Shown: one piece after another, positions 44,945 through 56,240 of the stretch
Position numbering within the stretch: the stretch's first letter is position 1
Layout of the letters: every line of letters begins with the position of its first letter
Origin: Ophiura sarsii
Taxonomy: Eukaryota > Echinodermata > Ophiuroidea > Amphilepidida > Ophiuridae
DNA length: 64,000 nucleotides
Direction: 5' to 3'
NCBI GenBank assembly: GCA_035610835.1
Contig: CM069457.1
Span: 44,371,319-44,435,318, forward strand
Translations under genes and position numbers: made by a program
Notes under the pieces: generated by a model
Told to the model about the DNA's origin: nothing
What the model saw: only the letters and a program-made list of their open reading frames with translations
The model's database searches: none

Positions 44945-45259
44945 TTAAAGGGAAGCAGTCATGGTGAGGATTCTAACGAAAATTGAACAGCGCGCGGCGA
45001 CTATTTGAATCTAAACACGTTGGACATTGGCGCAGTCTGTAATTGTTCTACGTATGTTTACATGCAAGCGGTATTGTGTGCGACTCTACAACGATCTCTT
45101 AACCCAATGTAGACGGCACGCTCAATCAGCCATCCTTCATTTGATTGAACGCATTTTCTATCGTATGATGTAAGTGATGTATTAGTTATGAGCTAAGGTT
45201 TAGCTGGTACAAAATCGCCGTCATCGGTTCTTTTCCTCACCATGCGCTATTCCCTTTAA
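44945..45259. mobile_element. ~315-bp MITE
   Basis: TTAAAGGGAAGCAGTCATGG and GGTGAGGA on the left are matched inverted by TCCTCACC and GCGCTATTCCCTTTAA on the right. Confidence 0.75.
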
Positions 45260-45369
45260 GAACTCGGGTGTATGTTGGCGTAAAGGATTACAGTACATGT
45301 ACAGTTTAGGACATCATGTATATAAAGCGATAGTAGACATTTGTTATATTGTTAACACTTCTGACTGAT

Positions 45370-45643
45370 TTACAATTTCGAATATCGTTATTAATGTAAT
45401 TCCACTCCAGATCAAGGGTCCCTATCTTCTATTATGTCTAGCAAGACCAATTATACATTTTGAGGGTCTATAAAAATGTGAAAACCTTGTTCCATAGGAG
45501 TGGATGACATCTGATTTATTAAAGTAATGATAAAATAAATTGGGTAACGTATTATTTGCAAATACTGTATACATACACATAGCCTTATGTAGCCTATGAA
45601 TGTCATAAATAGCATGAATAGTGAGGGTTTTAAAATGTTGCAA
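45370..45643 (-). pseudogene. broken LINE reverse transcriptase C-terminal fragment
   Basis: The minus-strand frame has LPNLFYHYFNKSDVIHSYGT then RFSHFYRP, the usual pre-terminal text of CR1/jockey-like ORF2. After RHNRR comes an in-frame TAG, and the matching GPLIWS follows directly. It is a decayed copy of a family like that at 30.4 kb. Confidence 0.8.
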
Positions 45644-45984
45644 ACAGAGGGATAGAATGAGCTACGAAATGTGAATTTGAACAAAGACGAGTAATTTTCT
45701 TTTATTTAACATGAACTGAACTGGACATTAAGTGGTGTTGACTATTTTAAATGTTTAAACATTTACTTCGGAATTCAAGTTGAACATTAAAAATTGCCAT
45801 TATTGTTGTTTCTACTAACAAAAACACAGCAAAACTTGATTAAAACAATATCATCGCTATTTATTGAAAAACGCCCTCTATGCAAATATGGTTCGCGTTA
45901 TGTATCACGCGTACTGCAGGGGGATACTGCCGGACGTAAAATGCTCGTCGCGGCTGTACGAGCATTTTTGAATCGACGTTTTCT

Positions 45985-46125
45985 TGTACAAAGAGGGCTA
46001 ATTTGTCTTAATCCTTATAGGTGTAAGTTCATACATGTAATACAATTACAAAAATATACTAATCCCAGTTTTTATCATAATTGAGGGCGCAGCCTCCAAC
46101 ACATCTCTTAGTGTCCCTTTAAGGT
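45985..46125 (-). repeat. dispersed repeat end, inverted copy of 560-680
   Basis: Matches 560-680 in reverse, through ATTGAGGGCGCAGCCTCCAA and CCCTTTAA. The open frame at 45794-46084 overlaps it and is not supported. Confidence 0.55.
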
Positions 46126-46792
46126 TATAGTTGTTTGAATCAGCTCATATTATATTTAATAAAATACTGTTTATAAGCTATATTAGTCATCTATCAAATA
46201 CACTTCATAAACATATCAGGCATTTCACTAAACAACTACAGATCTACACAGTTTAACCACAGCAAAAGGACCTTATTTCAGTATGCAACACATTTGTATT
46301 TACGTTGGTGTATCATATGAATTAAAATGTTCACCAAATTTGTAGTTTAATAATTATATACTTTTAAGTAAGTGCTATTGAAGTTGGCTGCTGTATCCGA
46401 ATGCAATATATTGATTAATAAACTATTATTGGGATTTAGGTTGTTGTTCTCCAATATATTGGAACACATACTCCATGTATTTATGACTTCGTACTAAGAG
46501 CCTTGCATCAAATTGCATTTATTTACCGAAGAACCACGGTAAAAGGGCCTAATTCACATTTTGAACGAAAATCGGACAATTACACAATAAATAATGATTC
46601 ATTACATTAGACAAAGGAATGACCAATTTGATTATGTTATCAATACATTTGATCTTTTATACATATTTGGCATTTGGAGGCTAAAAGAAAAATACGTTTT
46701 GCTTCATAATTCAAAACATGAAATTGTGAGTTAGGCCCTTTTGCATTGTAGAGCAGTATATAAACGTGAACTAGCAAACATGATACACTTAC
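46126..46792. other. no feature seen
   Basis: AT-rich sequence without recognisable exon or repeat. Confidence 0.35.
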
Positions 46793-46949
46793 CCATCTGA
46801 GTCGACGGCACTGAATCGTACAGAACTACGCCCATCTGTGGTCGGTGTCCAGGTCAGAGTAACATACTTCTGTAATCCTCCACTTGGTCCTGATTTCAAG
46901 CTTGACTGCTCCATACCATAATGGTTTAACAGTGTCAATTCGCATGATT
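46793..46949 (-). CDS. extracellular-type exon, cadherin/HYR-like text
   Basis: The acceptor TTCATTTAG|AATCAT (start 46949) and the donor GATGG|GTAAGT (end 46793) enclose 157 bp, phase 1 to phase 2. It encodes SCELTLLNHYGMEQSSLKSG, then VTLTWTPTTDGRSSVRFSAV and DSDG. A W-x-P, G-x-x-x-V-x-F-x-A-x-D-S-D-G pattern is common in Ig-like and cadherin-like beta-sandwich repeats of secreted proteins. It is probably part of the same gene as the exons at 42.0 and 38-33 kb, judged by strand, order and phase habit. That link is inference. Confidence 0.55.
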
Positions 46950-47470
46950 CTAAATGAATATTAATAACCAAATAAGAATGTACCGTATTATAATAGTTGT
47001 GTCTATGTGGCGTGAACAACATTTACTATTTATTATCGATTCCTAAACATTCCTGGTAGCGTTATAACTATTTTTCTTTTGTTTAGCACGTACAAGCCGG
47101 CACCAAATCTGTTTAAAGGATATACTTCCCAAGATTATCATAAATCGCAGAATCGTGGCGCCCTCAGCGATCAAAAACGTGTTTCTATTCCGCTAACGGT
47201 TTTTCTCCTCATAAAATCGTGGTTTGATGTGCACATCAATATCAAAGAGACGTTCCAATCCCAGAGGTTGCTTCAATGTAATCCCAGCATGCACTAGAAA
47301 AGCACTATTAACTGAGATAATTCAAGACCTGATTTCCATTGAAATGTACAGAAATATCATGGCCTATTAATAAAGGAATAACAATGGAGACTTTTTATAT
47401 CTGTATTAATACTGCCCCCCCCCCCCCCCCCCGACAGAAGGAAGTATGAGACACTTACAGCAATATACTA

Positions 47471-47935
47471 TACACCTAGCACATAAAGTCCCTGACCAGG
47501 TGCTTTGAGGTTGGCTAATTCAAAATATATAATCGGTACCAAAAATCTGAGATATACAATAAATAGGCAAATTTCTTCTCCGCAGTTTGATACCTCATTC
47601 AACAAAATCGAATGAATACTTTTAAAGTTATGGCGATTTCAATGACCGTGCATAACAAAAGCAAAGTTGCACTAGCTATTCATTAAAATTGTGTGTGATA
47701 ACTGTCATTAATGTCAATGATTTTCTATACCTAGTGCAACTTTGCTGTTGTTATGCGCAGTCATTGAAATCGCCATTACTTAAAAAGTATCCATTCGATT
47801 TTGTTGAATGAGGTATCAAACTCCGGAGAAGAAATTTGCTCATTTAATGTATATCTCAGATTGTTGGTACCGATTATATATTTTGAATTAGCCAACTTCA
47901 AAGCACCTGGTCAGGGACTTTAGTTGTTAGGTGTA
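47471..47935. mobile_element. ~465-bp foldback MITE
   Basis: Arms of about 200 bp (CACCTAGCACATAAAGTCCC left, GGGACTTTAGTTGTTAGGTG right) are well matched, with a loop of about 70 bp around 47690-47730. Confidence 0.9.
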
Positions 47936-48429
47936 CACTGTTTAGTTTGTTTAGCTTCGGAAGACATAAACTTACTCTGGAGCCTGAAACTCCCCCAAAA
48001 GTACGAAATCATGTAAAGAGAACTTGCTTCCTTTCATTTTGTACAATAAATAGATAGGGCAATTAACGAAAACCCACCACAAAAGGAAGTATAGGACACA
48101 TAATTTTGGTTAATTTAAACATTTTGATAACATAAACATTACATTTTCTGCAATATAAACACTTTTGGACCTGTTATTTGAAATGTTTCCGGTAATAAAT
48201 AATCTAACATGTTGTCAACCGATGAATATGTGTTCCATTTTCAGGCTATGAAAATTATAATATGTTTATTTATTACCGGTGAAATGTCAAATCACAGGCC
48301 CAAAAGTGTTAAGGAGTGGGAACGTAATGTGCATGCTAGGATTATATTGAAGCGACCTCTGTTCCAATACGTGCATGAAGTGTAGTTTGCTTGGGAAATG
48401 TTTGCAACATCCTATCAGCCCTATTACTA

Positions 48430-48600
48430 CCCCTACCAGAATGCCCCCCCCCCCCCCTGACAAAAAATAGAGCGATAATCGGGAAGGCAAAGAAAGGGAA
48501 GAAAAAGGAGAAAATAGAGGGGAAAAGGGAAAAAGAGAAAAGGGACAAAGAGAAAAAGGAAAAGGAGAAAAAGGAAAAGGAGAAAAAGAAGTGAGGAAAA
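48430..48600. repeat. poly-C and purine tract (hAT-MITE-like remnant)
   Basis: ATGCCCCCCCCC followed by GGGAAGGCAAAGAAAGGGAA and AAAAGGAG repeats mirrors the interior of the MITE at 1445-1878 in the other orientation. Ends not found. Confidence 0.45.
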
Positions 48601-48837
48601 GGAAATCCACAATGCGTTTAATGGGCTATTTTATTAATGAAGCATTGTATTACGGGGCTGAAATAAAGCAGTTTCACAAAGGGAAATGGTCCATTACTGC
48701 ACGGGAAATGGAGCTTGTCAGCCCGGGGTCCCATTAAGATCAATCCCCCTCCCCAAACAATCGACAATGTTGACTTTTCATGTCAAAATTGCATCTAAAT
48801 TAGCTTAAAATTTGCTAAAAAACGGCCATATAATAAT

Positions 48838-48908
48838 GATGGTTGGTTGAGGAATTGAACCCGGGATTCCTGCGTGGAAGCGCTAAAGCGTGGCCACTGT
48901 GCTACACT
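48838..48908 (-). repeat. tRNA-like sequence
   Basis: On the minus strand, GTAGCACAGTGGCCACGC (A-box-like) is followed by CCCGGGTTCAATTCC (B-box-like) at the usual distance. The ends do not form an acceptor stem, so this is a SINE head or tRNA pseudogene. Confidence 0.5.
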
Positions 48909-49859
48909 AGACTAACTATTTTGGCAAAGTCGTTGATAAAGATATATTTAGTACGAGGGTTATTCAAGCATTTCGTACGCGTTACTGATCCCTATATTTC
49001 TTTCACAATTAAAACAATGAAGCGAATAGCATTTTAAGGGTGGTGTGGACTCTCAGGTACAGCCTCCGTAAAACTGCCGTAACTTCTTCAATATTCATTT
49101 AATCTTTATAAAAGTATACAGTTTCTTGAAAGAAAGGGTTCAATAAATCCAACCATGATCATGAAATTGACTATTTTGGAGAAAAAAATATATAAAATAC
49201 ACGATTTTTGCCCCATTTAGGTTCTGCAAAGATAACTCAAAATATATTTTGTCAAATTTTGTCATACTAGTTTCATTATATTCCTAAAAAAAATCCCTAG
49301 GAATGTTTTAATATATATATTTATTTTTTGAATTACAGACCCCAAAAAGTGCCAAAAACATGATTTGTTTACCTCCAAAATCATGAAAATCACATTTTTG
49401 GTAAAAAAAAATCACGTTTCAAGCGGGCATTGCAACGTAGTCTAAATTTAACTGGATTGACCAAACCGTTCTTGAGGGCGTATCAGCCCGTATCAGTTGG
49501 ACTTTCCAAAAGAGTAACCGCTCCTTAGTATTCCTCCATGACATTAGGCCTATTTAGTGTTCGAATATTTGTTTATAGCATTGTAGATTTATATGCCTAT
49601 CCAGCAAAATCTCGACAGTGTGAAAGGCTTTTTGGTAAATTCAATACAATTCTTCTAGTTAATGCACCATTTCGCAAATGCCTTACCCAACAGATGCCCA
49701 TTTACCTACATTGTCAAGCCATCAATGATAGGACATGTTCGCCAAAGGGGATTTACATGATTAAGATTTTGTATAATTCCAAAATTGTTATTCACCTCCT
49801 CCTATAGCCTATTTGTAATTATAAAAATAGCTATCTGGAATGCAGCAGTAGCACTACAA
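48909..49859. other. no exon seen
   Basis: AT-rich; the open frame 49538-49807 has no splice sites or similarity that I recognise. Confidence 0.35.
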
Positions 49860-50223
49860 TTAAAGGTAGATGACCCGATCACATTCCGATTTTCAACTTG
49901 ACGTTTTCTATTCTACATGAAAGGTCGTCCTTAAAAAAGTCGTGTTCCAAAGTTTGAGTTGCATAGCTCTAATGGTTCTTATTTTAGACGCACAAGATGC
50001 TGTGAACTGTACCCATTGAGTAGTACACAAACTATATCGGTGGTTACCACCATTCGCGGTAATTCGATGTTATTTCATCGATTTCTCCGTAATTATACCC
50101 ATTTAGGCCGTCAAATTTCAGTATGATGATGAGAAAAATACGAGCTTTCATATGATATGAAAATCTCCGTATGTTTGAAATAATTCTGTGTTACGAAAAT
50201 GTGATCGGGTCATCTACCTTTAA
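49860..50223. mobile_element. ~356-bp MITE with TTAA ends, copy 2 (best copy)
   Basis: TTAAAGGTAGATGACCCGAT at the left is inverted at the right as ATCGGGTCATCTACCTTTAA, an inverted repeat of about 27 bp. The body matches 16084-16436 nearly throughout. Confidence 0.88.
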
Positions 50224-52410
50224 CAGATAATGATTTAAAATGTGGTATAAATTATCATTCTAAAATTGTGAATGCCACTACCTAGAGTATTCCTCAAAAA
50301 TGACTCCACCTTTAATTTTTTTTGACTCCATAAGTTTTATTTTGGAAGAAAATCACATTGCATAACAAATGTGAATATCTATATATTTTATGATGCCTAA
50401 ATATGAGCCCATTGTGAACTTGTCCCAGCCTATGGACAAACCTGCCCCAGGGTTGGGCAAGGTCACCATTTTGAGACGCTGTCTTTGTCCTTTATTCATC
50501 GCTTTACAGTAAGGCTTAGAGTACTGAAATTGTGTTCGGATTTCTTTGTTGATATTATTATGAATAGCAAATGTGAACAATAGCTCAACAGACATTAACA
50601 AAGTTAATGAACTGAGTGATTACCAATCAAACTGGTAACTCTCTACATAGAGCTATTATGGGCCAATCCCATTACGCTACAAGGCCCGCTTAGCAGCGCT
50701 ATAAATTGCTGCCCTAAAATCCGGCAACAAATTTAAATATTCGCCTCCCATCAAAGCTGGTTGCTATGACATAATTCTCGTGTGCAACCAACCGGCTGTA
50801 TATTGCAACGCCTATTGAGTAGTTTAAACGCATAAGCGTGGATTTAATTTGCAACATAATGGAAACTCACCCATGCAGTAGCATGGTTAGCAAGAAGTAC
50901 CGTCGTACACGCCCCGAATTTAAATATACAACCAGGCAATCCTCTCGTAGTAATTGATAACAATAGGTTTACTAGACCAAATTAATAGCGCTCCTAAGCG
51001 GACAATTTATGCCATGATCTTTCATTTAATGTCAATAGGTCCATTCAATCTTTAAAATTGACGTCTCTACATCTACATCTATTATATATACTCAATAATG
51101 TTGCCTTAAGCAATATCTAATTGAGAAACTGGGACATTCGAATGAAAATGGGGCGAACACTCCCCGCTTTCCTCTAAGTGCGACTTGTTACTAGGTTCCA
51201 AGTTAAGTTTAAAAAATAATGTGGAGTGGTGAATGTGGGTTGACCAAAATGTATTTTGTTGGTGGTTACCATTGTCATATTGGTCGTTCCCGGTTTTCCC
51301 GGTTCTGAACTGTAAGTGATCCATACATATGATGGATTGAGATGCATAAAGTGGCCATGATGTTGGACACAAAATAATCATTTTGGTGGTTCCCGATGTC
51401 ATTTTGTTGTCTAAACATGTCCTTGTTATTAAAGTAGCATTGAGAGATATGTATGGGAGTGCGCCCCAATGTCGCAATTTGATATCTGAAAATATGAATC
51501 CATTATTTATAATAATAGCTCTCTAACTTAGAGAGCTATTATTATATATAATGGATTCATATTTTCAGATACGCATCAAACTGCCATTTAGTGAATACAT
51601 TTATACTGTGTTAGTTTGTTATGGAAACATAGTATATTAATGTATAACCCGCTTTGATGTATCAACGTTCTACTCATTCCTTGAATTTACTATGTCTTGC
51701 TGCACGAACTATAAACAATTAGGCCTATAATATAATATTGAGTGGAGTCGTGTAGGCAATTAGAATACGTGATAACTAACTAGCGGAAAGATATCCACAC
51801 GTTCAAACATATTGTAAATTAAGACGACATAATATACCTTTGGTTTTGGTCGCAAGCGCCTTTTAATTAGGTACCTTGCATTATTTGACAATAAATAGGT
51901 CTATAAAATCATTGCTCGGCCAATGGTGATATAATGGGACTATCAATAGTTGCGCGCTCGTGGATTGTCATTTTTCATTTAACGATAAAGGCATAGGTAG
52001 GTATATACCTAATTTCTACACGACGATACTAATCAAATGTTACATGTTTGTCATATAACTTTCTTATTGCAATCGAATGAAAATATGTTCCGAGATTTGA
52101 TAATATCTGCAGCAGAGAGTACACAAAATGCTTCATGAGCGGTGAAAATGTACACCTTATATACAATCCGTGTATTTGAGTTTTCTATTTTCCCCTAAAA
52201 GCACGTGACTACAAAAGAAAGGAATAATAATCAATGGATACAAGTACCATTTCTAGGTACGCACAATATTAAAATCAGTGTACCACAAGTTCCCTTAATA
52301 ATTTAGGTATCCGTGTCTAAATATTGTCCTAAATACACACAAAGGCACTGAACGTTTTACTAAGAATCTTAGTTTGGTATAAAAGGGATCCTTGGCTTTG
52401 TCTGTCTCTG
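50224..52410. other. no gene recognised; one strong hairpin
   Basis: A ~103-bp hairpin lies at 51478-51580 (GATATCTGAAAATATGAATC ... pairing through AGCTCTCTAA/TTAGAGAGCT). Otherwise AT-rich sequence with no supported exon. Confidence 0.45.
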
Positions 52411-52522
52411 CACTGTACGTTGACTTCATTGACTCGATAAAAGAAAACAAAAGACGATATAAAGCGGGCACTTTGTTAGAGTGTTCATGTTCATTTGGAT
52501 AATTCACCATATTGAATTACGT

Positions 52523-52962
52523 CTAAGACTTTACAGTTCTGCATGGTAAGAATGCCGTCCAAAACGCCTCTCTGTATGTTTTGTTGGTTATGCTATATAT
52601 TATAGGATTTATTGCACTGTTAATGGGGAATACAAACTGCAGAGCTGTCATGAAGACCAGTAACTTATGATCGTTAAGTGGATAGTCCAATCCAACCTGT
52701 TCTATTATCATTAATGCCATATGGAACCCTACGATGCAACAGCATATGAAAAATACTGTGCCGTTGACGATCAGCATCACTGCCACTCGATTGCGAGTTG
52801 AGATAGCGTTAGGGTCCTCTGTCATGTATTGGGATTTGGATCGTCTATTTAATTGACCAATAATCTGAATATGCATTATAAAGTTGGATACAGTTTGGAT
52901 TATCCAATAAATCAATCAGAGTATTAGTAATGTGGTAATTAAACTATTACCACGTTCCACAG
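52523..52962 (-). pseudogene. truncated GPCR copy (transmembrane 5 to C-terminus)
   Basis: On the minus strand this matches the intact receptor (55157-56212) from about residue 208 to the last residue. The codon for Trp221 is TGA here, a nonsense change, and a few residues differ (Val252 to Met, Met292 to Ile, Ser344 to Leu). The upstream edge stops at the same point as the second copy, inside CCACGTTC on the plus strand, so both copies come from a tandem duplication of a unit of roughly 550 bp. Transmembrane helices 1-4 are absent, so it cannot make a receptor. Confidence 0.9.
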
Positions 52963-53073
52963 ACTGTACGTTGACTTCATTGGCTCGATAAAAGAAAAGA
53001 AAAAGCGATATAAAGCGGGCACTTTGTTAAAGTGTTCATGTTCATTTTGATAATTCACCATATTGATTTACGT

Positions 53074-55037
53074 CTAAGACTTTACAGTTCTGCATGGTGA
53101 GAATGCCGTCCAAAACGCCTCTCTGTATGTTTTGTTGGTTATGCTATATATTATAGGATTTATTGCACTGTTGATGGGGAATACAAACTGCAGAGCTGTC
53201 ATGAAGACCAGTAACTGATGATCGTTAAGTGGATAGTCCAATCCAACCTGTTCCATTATCATTAATGCCATATGGAACCCTACGATGCAACAACATATGA
53301 AAAATACTGTGCTGTTGACGATCAGCATCACTGCTACTCGATTGCGAGTTGAGATAGCGTTTAAAAAGGGTCCTCTGTCATGCATTGGGATTTGGATCGT
53401 CTATTTAGGGGTCGTCCATAATTTTCGCCATTTTCAGTTACGTACAAAGCGTACGTAACAGGGGGGGGGGGGGGGGGGAAGGGGTCGAAATATACCCCAA
53501 CCGTACGTAACTTAAATGGCGATTTTGAGAGGCGGGATTTTTTTTAAAGTACAAAATAAAAGAATATATAAATAATAAAAAAATAAAAAAATAGTAGGAG
53601 TAGAAAATAATTATACAGTAGAAAACATTCTGGAAAAGCTGAGATAGCGACAGCTATCATTGTTCTATAGTAAATCCTGACTCGACAACGTTGACCGCAA
53701 TCAGCTGAGAGAGTACTTTTATCATCCGTTGGTTGACGTGTTGATTAAAATTCATTCAATATATGTAGAAAGTTAGGCGTTGTATAAAAGTAAAAAAATC
53801 CCCAGCGTGGAGCAATTCGTCGAAAACAATGTCCTTAAAATGTTGGTGGAAACTGTTTCTGTTGCTAAAATATGTTGCGTAAAAATATTCCACTTTGGCA
53901 ACTGTTGCATGAGCATTGAGGACAATCGCGAAACAGTTGATGCAAGTTACGCACATGTGAATTTAGGCAACTGTTGTCCAAAAAAGCCAATTTCGTGAGC
54001 TGTTGCATACTTGAACAACTGTTGAGTGAATATAATTGCTTAACTTTTGAGTAACACTGTTGGTGAAAACATGTTATCCAACGGTGTTGGGCAAATTTTA
54101 CTAACAGTTGAGCGGTTGCATACTTGAACAACGTTGTGTAAAATGTTGAGTAAATATTTAAGCAACCTTTTTGAAGCGCAGGATCACAATTAGATTTATT
54201 CTAAATTCCCATTACAAGTTACCGGTTCACTACCGGGAGGAAGTGATGTATGTAGCTCTGCTGCATCGCCCAGAATTCACATTATTTTGCCTACCGCGTG
54301 TTGCTATACAGAAATGCTCAATATATAATTAAAACTTGACACAAATAAAATACCCAACATATGGCTATATTTGATAAATTAAGCAACAGTTGCTATACAA
54401 AAATGCTTTCATTTCTGCCCCCACCCCCATATGAAATACCTAGCTACGCCACTGAAAACAATGTTTCATGTACACGAAGCAATATTACTTCTGTGTTTTT
54501 AAAACAATCCATGGCTCAAGTTCCTAGTGTTGTTGTTTATCATTTCTGTATTTAAAAGTATCTAATACATGTGCCATTTGTTTCAAAATATCTTGATCAT
54601 TTTTGATAATTATTTATCATCAAAGAAAATGATAATTTTTACTAAAGAAAAGAACGGCAGAATCATAAAATCAACACCAGAGATATACAATAAATATGAT
54701 CAAAGAAGTGTATTTTTCTATATTTTGTGTACCCTACAGTTTCTTATGTTGTATACGGCAATTCGTCCTTAATACAATGGTTTTAATCAAACATGAGGGT
54801 ATATCAATCCATGAAAATTTCGCCATTTATTGCGTACGTAACTCGAGGGGGGGGGGGGGGGGGGGGAGGGGGGTAAAAAGTTACGTACGCTCTGTACGTA
54901 AGTGAAAATGGCGATAATTTTGGACGACCCCTTAATTGACCAATAATCTGAATACATTATAAAGTTGGATGCAGCTTGGATTATCCAATACATCAACCAG
55001 AGTATTAGTAATGTGGTAATTAAACTATTACCACGTT
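53074..55037 (-). pseudogene. second truncated GPCR copy, split by a transposon
   Basis: The 3' part (53074-53407) and the 5' part (54932-55037) are one copy of the same unit, separated by the element at 53408-54931. The 3' part has a ~5-bp insertion after GACCCT. The 5' part has lost 2 bp in the helix-5 region, shifting the frame. It keeps NPIIYSITNKTYREAF and the C-terminus of the receptor almost unchanged, so the duplication is recent. Confidence 0.9.
53408..54931. mobile_element. 1.52-kb PIF/Harbinger-like element, TTA target duplication
   Basis: GGGGTCGTCCATAATTTTCG on the left is inverted on the right (CGATAATTTTGGACGACCCC), with inverted repeats of about 50 bp extending through ACGTACA..GCGTACGTAAC and into poly-G. 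TTA at 53405-53407 is repeated at 54932-54934, and the intact paralogue reads the target once. G-rich ends plus a 3-bp TTA duplication fit PIF/Harbinger. No transposase frame is present. A cluster of CAACTGTTG-like words lies at 53890-54150 and a hAT-like end, CTAGCTACGCCACTG, at 54439. Confidence 0.9.
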
Positions 55038-55156
55038 CACAGACTGTACGTTGACTTCATTGGCTCGATAAAAGAAAACAAAAAAGACGATATAAAGCGG
55101 GCACTGTGTTAGAGTGTTCATGTTCATTTTGATAATTCACCATATTGATTTACGTC

Positions 55157-56212
55157 CTAAGACTTTACAGTCCTGCATGGTGAGAATGCCGTCCAAAACG
55201 CCTCTCTGTATGTTTTGTTGGTTATGCTATATATTATAGGATTTATTGCACTGTTAATGGGGAATACAAACTGCAGAGCTGTCATGAAGACCAGTAACTG
55301 ATGATCGTTAAGTGGATAGTCCAATCCAACCTGTTCCATTATCATTAATGCCATATGGAACCCTACGATGCAACAACAAATGAAAAATACTGTGCCATTG
55401 ACGATCAGCATCACTGCCACACGATTGCGAGTTGAGATAGCGTTAGGGTCCTCTGTCACGTATTGGGATTTGGATCGTCTGTTTAATTGACCAATAATCT
55501 GAATATACATTATAAAGTTGGATACAGTTTGGATTATCCAATACATCAGCCAGAGTATTAGTAATGTGGTAATTAAACTATTACCACGTTCACCAAACGA
55601 ACATATTTTGAATATTTGTGGATACGATGTATAGTCGGTAGTATTACTGTTGGGCCACACCACGCAATAAATGTCGAGATTTTGGTAAAATGCAAATGCC
55701 CCTGCTCCAAGCACTAATGCAAGGACCCAAGCTACACAAGTCAATTTTAATGTCCGCACCCAACCCTTGACTAGGTGATGTTTCATCGGCTTACATATGG
55801 CAAGATATCGCTCCAATGTTACCAAACTCACCAGATTGATAGAAGCTACGAAACAGAAACAGCCTACATAAAATTCTAGCAAGCACGTGGCTAGATTTTT
55901 GGCGGCGAATCTAAACATAAATGTGTTGTAGTGTGATATCCGACTGATGACTGTAACGAGGAGATACAACATGTCTGCCATCGCCAGATTTGACAAATAG
56001 AAATTGGTAATGTTACGCATATGGGGGATTCGTAAGACGACGTACAGAAATGACAGATTTGTAGCAAATCCGAAAGTCAATAAGCATGGGTAGGCTAACC
56101 CGTAAAGATACCAGTCAAACGACGCGTAAATGAGGTGGTACAATGACGGTTCATCATCGAATTGTAGCGTATTATTGGGACCACACATGGAATCGTTTTC
56201 TACAGAAGACAT
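55157..56212 (-). CDS. class A (rhodopsin-family) G-protein-coupled receptor
   Basis: A complete 351-residue frame starts at ATG 56212. An acceptor, TTTTACAG|TTGG, lies 28 bp upstream (exon start 56240), so the coding region is one exon behind a 5' untranslated intron. Seven hydrophobic segments fall at about 36-60, 70-93, 110-136, 153-176, 212-240, 265-290 and 305-328. Class A marks are N52 (helix 1), NLAMAD with D80 (helix 2), C110, ERY at 134-136 (usually DRY), W162 (helix 4) and NPIIY at 324-328. Helix 6 has no CWxP proline (VFFICCCIVGFHMAL). N13 and N190 are glycosylation sequons, and C346 may be palmitoylated. ERYLAICKP and the short third loop suggest a peptide-type receptor; ligand unknown. 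It would signal at the plasma membrane through G proteins. Two broken copies of its 3' half lie just downstream. Confidence 0.93.
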   Translation of the reverse strand: MSSVENDSMCGPNNTLQFDDEPSLYHLIYASFDWYLYGLAYPCLLTFGFATNLSFLYVVLRIPHMRNITNFYLSNLAMADMLYLLVTVISRISHYNTFMFRFAAKNLATCLLEFYVGCFCFVASINLVSLVTLERYLAICKPMKHHLVKGWVRTLKLTCVAWVLALVLGAGAFAFYQNLDIYCVVWPNSNTTDYTSYPQIFKICSFGERGNSLITTLLILWLMYWIIQTVSNFIMYIQIIGQLNRRSKSQYVTEDPNAISTRNRVAVMLIVNGTVFFICCCIVGFHMALMIMEQVGLDYPLNDHQLLVFMTALQFVFPINSAINPIIYSITNKTYREAFWTAFSPCRTVKS

Positions 56213-56240
56213 GCTGCTCAGTCTACTTGTTTTCTTCCAA

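Noticed and set aside
45794..46084. 96-aa plus-strand frame
   Set aside because: Its second half is the dispersed repeat also found inverted at 560-680.
48838..48908. Functional tRNA gene on the minus strand
   Set aside because: A- and B-box-like words are present but acceptor and anticodon stems do not form.
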